A model generated the notes under the pieces. That model searched no databases, was not told the origin of the DNA, and saw only the letters and a list, made by a program, of their open reading frames with translations. The translations under genes and the position numbers were made by a program. From Humulus lupulus (Eukaryota > Streptophyta > Magnoliopsida > Rosales > Cannabaceae), in the NCBI RefSeq assembly GCF_963169125.1, contig NC_084802.1, forward strand, positions 34,851,607 through 34,915,606: a stretch of DNA of 64,000 nucleotides, given 5' to 3'. Positions 45,578 through 57,103 of the stretch are shown one piece after another (within the stretch, counting starts at the first letter, position 1; the number at the start of each line of letters is the position of its first letter).

Positions 45578-45942
45578 AGGGTTTATATTTTTTAGACTCT
45601 GTGTTTTGTCTCATTATCTGTTTGGACCTTGTGTTTTGATAAAGTATTTTTTGGACCCTATATTTTGTAAAATGGTTAAAATAGAACCCTAAACCTGATT
45701 TTGATCAATATTTTTTCAACTAAAATCACAAATAATTTATCAAACTAACAATCCAGAACAAAAATAAAATCATTCTGCTTAAAAATTGTGTTGTTATATT
45801 CAATTTTTTCTTCATCAAAATTGAGTTTAGGGTTCTATTTTAACAATTTTATAAAACATAAAGTCCAAAAAATAATTTGTCAAAACACAGGGTCCACATA
45901 AGTAATGAGACAAAACACATGGTCCAAAATGGTATAAACCCT
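45578..45942. mobile_element. hairpin MITE B
   Basis: 365 bp with inverted arms of about 130 bp, ends AGGGTTTATA / TATAAACCCT. Arms repeat 'TTTGGACCNTGTGTTTTG' at about 36-bp spacing, as in MITE A. The transcript would fold into a long hairpin. Confidence 0.82.
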
Positions 45943-45963
45943 TTATCTTATCATGGTGCGGGC

Positions 45964-46630
45964 TGGGGGTGTTAATCTAATCCGATCCAACATTTTTGTT
46001 TCTAACCAATCCAATCAAATCTGATTTGGCTTCAAAATTCAATCCAATTTGATCCAATTATAATTTGATTGTAATTGGAATAGATCAATTTTTTTAATCA
46101 TGTTTTTTTATCTCTTAACTTAAATGTTAATATTAAAAAGATTAACAAGTAAAAAAGTATAAAAAAATCGTACAAAAACTAACGATATTTAGTAATAATG
46201 TCACATTAAGACCTTAAAATTATCACATTAAGTCATTAGCATGATGGATTTACAAGTGAAATATTATGTTTACACCACAACTATTAAAATTTAAAACTAA
46301 TAAGTCTCAAATTAATAACTAAAGTACTAATATAGCATGAAAATAAGAACAATAATGTCTTCAAAGTACTAACATAGTATCAAAACAACAACAATAATAA
46401 CATCTACTAAATGACAACCAATATAAACTAACATAATTAAATATATTTATATTTACTATAATATATATTTTTTAATTAATGTTGGATTGGATCAGTTCCT
46501 AATTGGATTTTCAGAGTGTCATCCAACAACTGATCCAATCCAGTCCAGTCTAATTGTAATTGAATATACAATTTTTTGTAATTGGATTAGTTCGGGGTAA
46601 TTTGATTGATTTAGATCTTGAGCACCCCTA
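45964..46630. mobile_element. non-autonomous hAT element
   Basis: 667 bp with ends TGGGGGTGTT and (inverted) TAGGGGTGCT, and 8-bp flanks GTGCGGGC (45956-45963) and GTGTAGGC (46631-46638), two transitions apart. Subterminal AATCCAATCC-type repeats at both ends. TIR and 8-bp target fit hAT. No transposase. Confidence 0.85.
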
Positions 46631-46638
46631 GTGTAGGC

Positions 46639-46945
46639 CAACGAAACACCCAACTATGGTGCAGGCGTTTCCCGTGTGACTGTTTTTATAAAAATGCTAT
46701 TGGTTGAAATTGTAAGATGCACATTTTAATAGTTATGAACGAGTGTATACTAATTTTTTTTCTCATGCTATCCTCACCCTTTTTTTCTTTTCTCTCCCAA
46801 GTTTCTTCATCGCTTTACAAAGAAATTCTTGTTTTTGATGAAAACAATTCAAATTATTTTATTTCTACTCTTCCAACAATTCATATTTGTGTTATATTAA
46901 ATATTTATCTAGATGCATAACAATCTTAATGCAGAATAAACAGAT
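46639..46945. other. gene-free stretch before copia element 2
   Basis: AT-rich; a 67-codon open frame at 46717-46920 has no recognisable domain and is not called. Confidence 0.4.
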
Positions 46946-47351
46946 TGTTATAAAATTTAAATGATCGAATATATGTACCTCCAGCCATTGCTATTGATAA
47001 TCTCGATCTACAACTCTAGATCTAAAAAAGAAAAGAAGAGAAATTAGAACTAGTACTCGGGCTTCCAAGCTCTCATTAACTCTTTTAGATGGAGTTACTG
47101 AAAGACAGAATAATGAGAGTAGTGAGCTTGAGGACCGGTATTCTATATTTATAGAGTGAAACATTCCATCAAAGCCTCTACCACAGATTGAGATATTCTC
47201 TCAATCAGTTGGGATATGAAAAATTAGGTAACAAATAATGTTGACTATTAATTAGAATATTTGTCAATAAATAAAATATTGACTTTGATATATTAAATCA
47301 ATTAGTTGTAACAAATTAATTTTATATACCATATAAATAAATATTCTAACA
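46946..47351 (-). repeat. 3' LTR of copia element 2
   Basis: 406 bp with ends TGTTA...TAACA (minus strand starts TGTTAGAATATTTATT). Directly preceded on the minus strand by a copia-type polypurine tract CCAAGTGTGAGA. Confidence 0.83.
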
Positions 47352-47659
47352 TCTCACACTTGGTCAGCATTTAAATTAATGTATTACTTAAGTCTGACGA
47401 TTATCCCTGTTATATAATAAACACATGAATCTTGGTGATAAGTCCTCTTTTTATGGCGAGTATTATCTTCCATGTATTACAATATATTTATTACATAACA
47501 ATGTAATTTATGTGGCTATGTACTTAAATGAATAAACCTTATGTTTATTCAGGTCCTATGAAGATAAAATTTTCTCAAATAAAATTAAGATGTGCATAAA
47601 TATGAGAAAACATCAAAATAAGAGTTTCATTGATAATAACTTCAGTTTGTAAAATAAAT
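47352..47659 (-). other. spacer and polypurine tract of copia element 2
   Basis: Untranslated stretch between the pol stop and the LTR; the tract CAAGTGTGAGA occupies 47352-47362 on the minus strand. Confidence 0.65.
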
Positions 47660-48536
47660 TTACATAAGGGAACCAAGTCCCATGTTCACTACATGATCCT
47701 TGAATTTATGAGGTGGCAAGCATTTCGTCATAGGATCAGCAATCATCAATTCAGTGCTAATGTGTTGAATGACCACTTTATTTTCTTTAACACGTTCTCT
47801 TACGGCTAAGTACTTTATGTCAATGTGCTTGCTTCGACTACCACTTTTGTTGTTCTTAGCCATGAATACAGCAGTTTAATTGTAACAGAACATCCTCAAT
47901 GGCCTAGATATGGAATCTAAAACTCTAAGGCCTGAAATGAAACTCTTTAGCTATACACCATGCGATGTAGCCTCAAAACATGAAACGAACTCGACTTCCA
48001 TAGTAGAAGTAGCAGCCAAGGTCTGCTTGTTACTCCTCCATGATATAACTCCACCGGCAAACATAAACACATAACCAAAGGTTGATTTACGTGAATCAAT
48101 ACAACCAGCAAAGTTTGAATCTGAGTAGCCAACTACTTCTAGATTGTTGGTTCGTCTGAACATGAGTTTTTAATCCTTAGTACCCTTAAGGTACCTCATA
48201 ACTTTCTTTGCAGCTTTCCAGTGGTCTAACCCTTCCATCAACAAAGGCAATGTTCGGTCTTGTGCACACCTGAGCATACATTAAGCTTCTGACAGCAGAA
48301 GCATGTGGGATGTTTTTCATTTCTTCCTTTTCCAAATCATTCTTTGGACACTGGCTCAAATTTAATTTATCACCCTTAGCGATAGGAGTAACACTTAGTG
48401 AACAATATTTCATCCGAAATCTCTCTAAAACTTTGTTAATGTAGGTTTTTTGAGATAGACCTAAGATACCTTTGAATCTATCTCGACGGATCTTAATGCC
48501 AATGACATTAGACGCATCACCCATATTGTAACGCCC
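47660..48536 (-). pseudogene. copia element 2 RT end and RNase H
   Basis: Minus strand. Starts with 'GDASNVIGIKIRRDRFKGIL' (RT end), then 'ASAVRSLMYAQVCTRPNIAF', then RNase H with 'LEVVGYSDSNFAGCIDS' (catalytic Asp), 'WRSNKQTLAATSTMEVEFVS', and the ending 'HISTELMIADPMTKCLPPHK'. Stops or shifts near 48190 and 47875 separate the pieces. The left end is the natural stop at 47660. It is joined in sense to 60291 across solo LTR 5. Confidence 0.88.
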
Positions 48537-49051
48537 TACTCCTCAGGGACCATTACGTTGTGCATTTAAACAATGCTAAACTTGCTAACCGAGTCATTTG
48601 GCCATAATCGTGTAACTAAATGTGATCAACAGTTTAGGGTTAAAATTTTTGGTTAAAGATATAACGTTTCACTAAAATGTTTACTGTATACATTGGGATC
48701 CCAATATATAATTTAAAGGTTAATTACAATAAAATATTTACAACCAACCGACCTAAGCGGAAAAATAGGGTTTAACCCTAGTTCCTCTTTAAACCCTCGG
48801 TCGTGATGGTCGAGCAACCGCATATGTACACATCATCACCTAAGCTCTCCAACTCAAGGATGGTTCAACTTTCTTTTGACTTTACTTGCACAACATAGCA
48901 CCCATGAGCCGTGGCTCAGCAAGAAAACTCAATATGCTCATGAACAGGTAATAACATGTCGCTGAATCATAATAAGCATGCCTAGCAGTAATATCCCTAC
49001 TCATGCATGCAAGCAGGTACAAATAAATGTTTGTGGAGTCCTGCGCTCTAA

Positions 49052-49298
49052 GTAGATGACTAATAAGTCTCTCGCTCTGAGGTAGATGACTAATAAGTCT
49101 CTTTGAGGTAGATGACTAATAAGTCTTTCTGTATAGATGACTAATAAGTCTCTCGCTCTGAGGTAGATAACTAATAAGTCTCTCTGAGGTAGATGACTAA
49201 TAAGTCTCTCTGTATAGATGACTAATAAGCCTCTCGCTCTGAGGTAGATGACTAATAAGTCTATCTCTGTATAAATGACTGATAAGTCTATCTCTGAG
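49052..49298 (-). repeat. tandem array in solo LTR 5
   Basis: Nine units of 26-30 bp, GTAGATGACTAATAAGTCTC type. The palindromic core GACTAATAAGTC is the reverse complement of the core in the solo LTR 2 array. Confidence 0.88.
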
Positions 49299-50386
49299 GT
49301 CCCATACCCTCCTAACCATGTGACGTGTAGGTCACCTTAGCCTTTTGGCTCTGGCTCTAAATAACTAGCCTTTAGACTAGACAATCGCTTTTGTTTTTCA
49401 TCGAACTTAAGGTCGGTCAAGCATTTCATGCTTATGTTGATAATGCTTATGTCAATTAGATCTAATCTTTTCAACTTGCGTTAAACACGCTAATACCGTT
49501 CTTGACTCATAAGCCAATACCATACGACCAATGCTCAGTACTACTGTCGAACTTGACTAGTAAGTCCCAGCTTCACAGTCAATACTGACACCATGGCCGA
49601 TTCCTGGCTCATAGGTCAGTTCCATTCACAAGTAAGCAATGCAACCAGGCATATATCATATGTCAAATATCCAAATGTAGGGCATTCAACATGCTTACTC
49701 AACAATCACTAGCATAATTATGATCATGCACAATTACAGAGACTCAAGCTCTGATCAATTCTATATTTAGGATTTATGTCATGCCCTAATCACATGTATC
49801 TTATGTATTACATGCATCACAAACTGGGTGCAGTTTTCTTACCTTTGGTCTAAGCACAGGTTACCAATAAACAAGCCACAAGCACGATCCCGTATCCAAG
49901 CCCCTAGCGATAACCTATTCACAACCATAATATAAAACCTCATCAAAATGAGTAAATAAATACTTCCAAATCCAACCCAGGCCTCTGGGACGTCGAATCC
50001 CACTCAACTGGGTAGTAGGATCGATCCCAGTCCCTTAGAGTTAAGTTCCCATGACTAAAAACCAAATATGGGCAAAATTTCCCTTAACCGTCGCGGCCCT
50101 ACAAACCCTATGCCGCGACCCGCCTCCAAACAGAAGCCAGCCTCTTCTGTGACTGTGCCAAGCGCCGTGGCATACCAACCTTATGTCGCAGCCCTACCTG
50201 CAAATCAGCCAACCTCCTCCTTCTTCAAGCCTGGGCCGCAGCGCTCAAGAACAAGGTCGTGACTCAACCACGAACCCAGCCAAAAACCTCATTTTCTCCA
50301 TTTAAAAACCTTCCAATAACCTACCCAGACATATCCAAATTCCAAAATTAAAGTTCCCAAACATCCCCATGATCCAAAACCAACAA

Positions 50387-52756
50387 TGTAACGCCCTACT
50401 TCCTTAGAGCCGTTACTAAGTGAGTTTTTAAGACAAAACAGTGTGCAATGGACTCGCTAACCGAGGTTTTGAAACAAAAGTGTGACTAATTAAAAGTTAA
50501 GGCTGTAATCTTTGAAAATGCGTCATTTCATTAAAACTTCTATTATTAAACATTTGGGATCCCAAAATAAGGTTTGAAAACTAATTACATCTTGAAATAA
50601 GGTTACAGTTGAGAAATCATAAAATCATAGATTATTACAGCCATTTTCGAATAAACCCCCAACCAAAGCAGTCGGGCAGACCAAACATGTGCACGTCGCT
50701 TCACGCTCTCCGTACTCATGGTTGGTTGACTCAGTCATTGCCCTTACCTGCAACACAGAGCACCCGTGAGCCGAAGCCCAGCAAGAAAACTCATGCAGAA
50801 CATAACATATGCAATGTATACAGTTTTATCATAACAGATAATCCACAAATAAATAAGTCAACCATTTAGACTAAGCAAACACATGTATCCACCGGGCCCC
50901 GCCCTGATTATAGCATAACACATGAATCCACCGGGCCCCGCCCTGATTATAGCATCCCATGTGCTAGGTGTTACTTTCGGCCCACGGCCGCCCCGGCTTA
51001 CGCCGTACTCGGCCCACGGCCGCCCCGGCTTACGCCGTACTCGGCCCTTGCCGCTCATTTCATCATAATCACACATATAGTACATTCGAAATAATCATTC
51101 ACACACATCATGATTCATTTAAGGTTTAAACATTTGCACACAATACAATCTGGGGCCATGCCCTAACCTCGGGTGTTATAGTTTTCTTACCTTTCCAATC
51201 AATAGCTTAGATCACCTGACTCCTTGAGCACGATCCCACCCGAGCCTTAGCGCACACCTAGGCACAAACATAGGTCAAAGTCAACACCGAACCCCAAGTC
51301 CGAATACCTAGCCTCGGGACCAATCCCGAGCCCCCGGGAAGTCCCAAATCCCCAAAACAAAGTGGCGGAAACAAGCCCCGAACCCTAGGTCAAAATCCAT
51401 CATCAAAACTCAAAAATTCCCCTCTGTGAACAGTGCAGCGCTACAGCGCTCTAAAGAGGGCGCTGTAGCGCTACAAGCAGAACACCCCTCCAGAAACAGG
51501 GACTAGCGCTACAGCGCCCACTGACTAGCGCTGTAGCGCTAGTTGCAGCCCAGAAATCCCAAAATCGCATTTCTGCGATTTCTTTCACCCAATCTCAAAC
51601 CAAACTTCCCCAAATCTTTACCAAACTCAAAATCAAGCTTATGAACACTCTCCATTCATCCCAAGCATCCCAAATCCTCAAATCCCAAGATCATTTATCC
51701 CAAATCTCAAAATCTACCATGAACAACCCTAAACCAGAAATTCATGCAAACCACAAAGATAAAGTCTTAGAAATCATACCATTGCTGCAAATTTCGACCT
51801 TGAATCAACCCTAGGCCTCCTTAGCTTGCTCTCCCTCAAAGCTTGCCCATAAATCCCCTGAGATTCCCATCAATCCAGCTCAAAACACAGCTCAAACCAT
51901 CAAAACCCTTAAAACCGAAAATCTCTAAAACTTACCTCAAACATTGATGTGTTCTTGCCAAATCTTCAAGTCTAACCCAAGATCCTTGATGCTCAGCCTA
52001 CCCTTACTCTCCACCGAGCTTTTCCCCAAGAAAAACGGAGAGGAACGGTGCAAGAACGCACAAACCGTTCCTTGAGAAAACCCACCTGTTTTTCCCTCTT
52101 TTCTTTCTTTCCTTCTTCTTTCTTTTCTTTTTCTTTCAGCATTCCCTCTCTCTATAAAGCCTTATAAAAACCTATCTCCAAAAGCCAAATGACCAAAACG
52201 CCCTCCCTATAAATTCTAAATCCTTTTTGTTCAAGTAGGGCCATTTTAGTCATTCACCCAATTCCCGCTAATCCTCAAGTGTCTCTAATATTTTCCCGTT
52301 GCTTCCCAATACCTGATAAATCACCAAATAATTATCCCCCATCATCAAAATAAATCTCAATCCATTTCTCTGAATTCCTGCTTATACCCCCAGGCTCGCC
52401 CCGAGCTGGGTATAAATTCCTGTCAACACTTTCCGCTAGCCCGCTCATTGGGATCGCCTCGAGTCACAAGGCACAGATACATCCACATACCACTGTGGCC
52501 TCAACAATCAACACATATCAATTACAGTTACGCCCAATCATGGCCAAAATTACAATTATGCCCTTCTAACACGATCCGGGCCTACATGCACACTAACTCA
52601 CATAGTCATGCATCTCAGATAAACAAATAGTCATATAACATGCTTTAAATCATAACCATGCATTTAAATAATTAAAATCACACACAAATTCCATCATGCC
52701 CTCCTGGCACGCTAATCAAGGCCCTTAAGCCTTATTAGCTATTTTGGGTCGTTACA
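50387..52756 (-). repeat. 3' LTR of the non-autonomous element
   Basis: 2,370 bp; downstream copy in the minus orientation. Contains doubled 28- and 32-bp repeats (50882-51055), GCGCTACAGCGC palindromes (51428-51545), GGTAAG sites (minus) near 51937, 51190 and 50748, and a pyrimidine-rich stretch at 52083-52135. Confidence 0.92.
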
Positions 52757-52770
52757 ACTATCCCCTCCTT
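52757..52770 (-). promoter_or_regulatory. polypurine tract of the non-autonomous element
   Basis: Minus strand AAGGAGGGGATAGT directly before the LTR start TGTAACGACCC. Confidence 0.75.
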
Positions 52771-55700
52771 ATAAAAATTTCGTCCTCGAAATTTATCCAA
52801 CACATCAGTCAGTAAACCCGCAACTCTGACTATAATTTCCAAGGCCCACCGCCTTTACTTTACTTTCCAACTACACTCTTACAAGAGTAACAATGTTGCC
52901 CCACAAGATCTTGTCTAATAGCCATACTCTCGATAGCCTCTCGTTACACCGCAACCCTGCCGAAGCCCAGGGTCTGCCTAGGCTACAATGACCAATTCAT
53001 TGTCTTAATCCTGATTCCAGAGATACTCAAACGTCGTTACCTTTACTAGGTGGGACTAACTTGTAGGCCCCGCTGGCCTAACCCTTAGTACAACTTCGGA
53101 ATGCTAAGGTGAATTAAGAGTCAGAACTCTCCCTTCCCTCTCTGAACACCTTACAGATCCTCGTCTGTTATTACGCAGAGACGCAACTCTTTCCTTCCGG
53201 AACTTTATTTCCTCATAAATTAGCAATTTATCAGCTCTTTTATCCTTTCAAATAGGCAGACACTCCTGCCTTAAGAGTTCCAACAATCTCTTTGGCTTTC
53301 TCTCTGAACTAAAGCCAGACCGTAGTATTCATTATCCTTCGTCTCTTACCATGTCCTATGTCGTGTTACTTTAACAAGACGCCAACATTTGCCACCACGG
53401 CTATCTCACCAGGGATAACGCTTCCCTTAAAATCTCAAGTTTTCGCATACTCAGCGCTCAGTTCAGCATCATCGACGTTCTATCTCGAAACCAGTTCACT
53501 TGACCCAACAACATTAACTCCCTCAATCTGAGTTAAACTTTTCATGTCCAAACAATTTACTCAAGGTCTAAAGTGGTCTATTCCCATGATACACTACCAC
53601 ATCACCTAACCCCTCAGGGTCCAAAGGAAAACGCTATATTCCGGCACCCGCTCGACCCTCCCGGTACGATGTACCCTAGGAGGTGGAATAATGTCCATTC
53701 AGAATTCTCATTCATAAACCAAATCTAATTGGATCCTTTATCCATTCCTGGTATCCTAACTTGTACCACCTTAGCAGGGTTCTTCCCTGCTTCGACCCAA
53801 GCCGACACTTCGGATTCCATAGCTCAGTGACCCTCACCAGCTACTCAAACCTACTAACGTTACGCCAACCTCAGTCGTTGCCTTGACCACTCCCTTACAA
53901 TCTATGGCGTCATTACCTGACCGACACACGCCTCACAACTAGGAGTTCTGCCTCCAATTATATCTCCCCTCGCTCCCTCGAGGATTTTAAACACTGATCA
54001 TCTGTCTGTTACCTTTCACCACCTCTGTGTCTCAATGCTATCTTTCTTACTAATACCCAACACTCACGTACCTCATGCCCTGCACAACAGTCGACTTAAC
54101 ACTCCAAGGATATCAACCATGATCCATTCTTTCATCTCCCGCAAGGTTCAATCCATCCTCGCGTCAGTTTATTCCTGGGCGTGCCCAACTCGTGATACAC
54201 TCCCACATTTCCATAACCCTACCATAGATCAGGTCCTTTATGCCACCACTCTTAACTTAGCCATAACACACACACATTCCAGCATTCCTAGATATTAATC
54301 AATTCTTACCTTGTCTTCTGAATTTCTTTCTGATTCGACACACTCAGTCCGTCTAACCTCAAGTTTTACTGTTCTTTTCATCTCTGATGTAGTTGTCTCT
54401 GGAGTTGCTTATGCAATAGATGACGCGCTTACCAGTCTTTTTAGGCTTTCTGTTCTTCAAACGTTCTTCATTAGCTTCTTTACGGCTTCGGATCAAATCT
54501 CCTCATGTCTGTCCTTTCTCCTTGTAGCTCTAATCTGAGTATTCCTGACGACGCTCAAACTAACAATCCGTAGAACCTTACCTGAGACTCTGCCTTCTGG
54601 GTACTAACGTCTTTCGCGTAGTCACTTGCTCACCATTTCCGTCTGGGAGTAATCCACATGTAATGCTCGTGAACTTGAAGGGAACTTGCCTGAACCATTC
54701 TTGTATTCTCTACTTAAAGAACTTACCTGTGCTGCCGTAGCTTGAACCAAATCTAGAATCTTTGTTACCAACTCCTCACACTTTACTCAGTTCAAAACAA
54801 AATTCCTGAAATGTCTCTTTCCTTGGTTTCCAACTAGTAAAAAAAACAGGCCATAGATCAATTCTTAGGGACATCGTCCCACCTTGTATCCAACCTTTGT
54901 ACTTTTCGTCCTAACCCTGCGATGCTAATAGTCCCCGCAGTACAACACTCTGGCTACCCAGGCTCAGATTCCTTCGATCGCTTCAATAGACTTTCTGTCG
55001 GCCAAAACCGTCTTTTACAACATTCCTTATACCAATCCTATCTGTAGTCTGACCTTGAAGTATCCCCTAAATCTTTCTTTACATACTTGCGTAATCTCCC
55101 CACTGATCAGCTCTATCTCCTTTACGTACTCCAGATGAAATCCTCAACGATCCATCTGCCAGAGTTTCTAATTCCTTCTCAATAAGTATTACTGTCCTCG
55201 GCCTCTCAAATGGCACCTTTGAGGCAACCTCTCTATGTCCATCTCCCTCGTGGAACATTCTCAACACCGAGCCCTTCTAGTTCGCTACATGCCCAAAGCA
55301 TAAGCTCGCCAGTTAAATACTCATCCTTAAGGACTCAGCCTCGAACTTTGAATGTATCGCTGCACTCTGGTTCTCCGTTCCCTCACCATGGAAATCCATT
55401 CCAACATCTCGAGTCATTCTACGTAGAAGTCATGTCCTCACCTGACCTCCTCTCAGGTGGCATCCTCTCCCCCAAGCGCATACGAACTAACCTCCCTGGT
55501 TCCTGTCGCCAGCTCGACAACCACCTTAGCAATCAAGCTTCTTTCAAATCTCAAATTAGGTGCCCAAGCACTGTCTGGGGTCCTTCTACCTCGACAATCA
55601 TGAATCCAACCTTGCTGCGTTCTATCAAATAGCAGTACCATCCTTTCACCCAGACCTCTCCCCTTTCTTGGCAATTCCAGAAGCCACAACCCTATCCGGG

Positions 55701-57088
55701 GTTCTTTTAACTTGATTTTCCCGAATCTATCTTTACTAATTCCATCAAAGGAAGCACTGCCCTCGCGGCTCTAGCACTCATGTTCTAATCATCAACCATC
55801 AGTTCCTCGACATCATGGCCCTCTCCGCCATCCACATACAGACGATAGCCTCATACCTCAGCGCAGCCCAAATACCTTAGACCCTTCCCGATCTCAAATC
55901 CTTAAATGGGTCGCCATCAATTCAGGATACATCCATCAGTATAACTTTCCGAAATGAATTACCCAAATCACCACACCCATCGATCTACGCTGTTGTTACC
56001 CCCAACAGTCCAAACCAAACTTATAAGTCCACCAGTCTCCACAGTTCAAATCGTGTCTTTAAAATCTCTTCTAACCATTCATCATCTAGGTTCTTTCCAA
56101 CCCATTAAGCCAGTACCTGAGTCCGAGTACCAACTCCAGGCATCCCTCTACCTCATCATTTAACATAACCCTCTAATCAGGATCTCTCATCCTCTTAACC
56201 ATGGGTGGAATTAACTCTGCCCGTCTATTGATAATTTCCTTGTCAGCCTGTACTCTCCTCAACACCCGAGGATAATACCCTTTAAGCCTTTCATACAGTA
56301 CCCTTATCTGTCCATACCTCACAGTAAACCAACACTGGCAACCCTACTGTTAGAACATCCAAATCAGCTATTTCCCCCCAGAGAAATCCGCTGTTCTTCT
56401 ATCCCATCTCAACTAACAAACCCCACAGCCTACTCACACACTAGTGACTTTCTGCTGCTGCTAACAGGGATAACTGGAGATCTCAACTCCAACTTATATC
56501 TAGAATTTCCCCCTTTCAATCCAACACCATGTTCACAAACCCTTCTAGGAACCAACAACACGAGTTCACCTGTCAAATCTGACCAACTCCCGAGCTCCGT
56601 GGTTCATACTCCGAACCAAACCACAACTAAATTCCAACGACCACAGATATCATGCACCCAAAAACATAAATAGGCCGAAATCACAATGATCAACATTTAG
56701 CTACCCTATACTATCATCACTAAGTATACCCAGATCTCAACATGCTTCACACAAGCAAATAAACAGATATAACTAATGAATAAATTCAGAAAATTAACCA
56801 CATACACTCAATATGCGAACCATTATGCCAATATTCATCCATATGCATAATAGTATTATTCAGCATGCATCAATCTCAACATGCAATAGTCAAGGGCCAG
56901 GCCCTATCAGTATCTCATGCATATGTCACTTCATTCCTCATGCTCCATATAAATAAGCAGGCAAACAGGGCATTCAAACATATATTCAGACATGTCAATT
57001 AATCATACCAACCTACCCTGAGTCGAGCTTGTCACTGACAGCGAGCGTACATGTTCGGTCGATCTCCAGAACCAATAAACCTTGGCTC
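52771..57088 (-). other. interior of the non-autonomous element
   Basis: 4.3 kb, pyrimidine-rich on the plus strand, many scattered stops on both strands. The longest open frames (55210-55632 plus, 140 codons; 55453-55689 and 55079-55267 minus) show no domain known to me. Only the two ends are recognisable as chromovirus-derived leader (about 56880-57088) and pol tail (about 52780-52800). Confidence 0.7.
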
Positions 57089-57101
57089 GCTCTGATACCA
57101 A
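57089..57101 (-). promoter_or_regulatory. primer binding site of the non-autonomous element
   Basis: Minus strand TTGGTATCAGAGC, a perfect match to the initiator tRNA-Met site, two bases from the LTR. Confidence 0.9.
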
Positions 57102-57103
57102 GT

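Noticed and set aside
46717..46920. 67-codon hydrophobic plus-strand frame before copia element 2
   Set aside because: AT-rich chance frame without recognisable features.
49052..49298. Regular repeats that look CRISPR-like
   Set aside because: Units are contiguous with no unique spacers, and the context is a plant LTR.
50609..51085. Frames repeated at 57326-57802 as a duplicated small gene
   Set aside because: They are the same positions in the two LTRs of one element.
55210..55632. 140-codon plus-strand frame in the non-autonomous element
   Set aside because: Ser/Pro/Leu-rich, no domain, and opposite to the element's transcription; compositional bias explains it.
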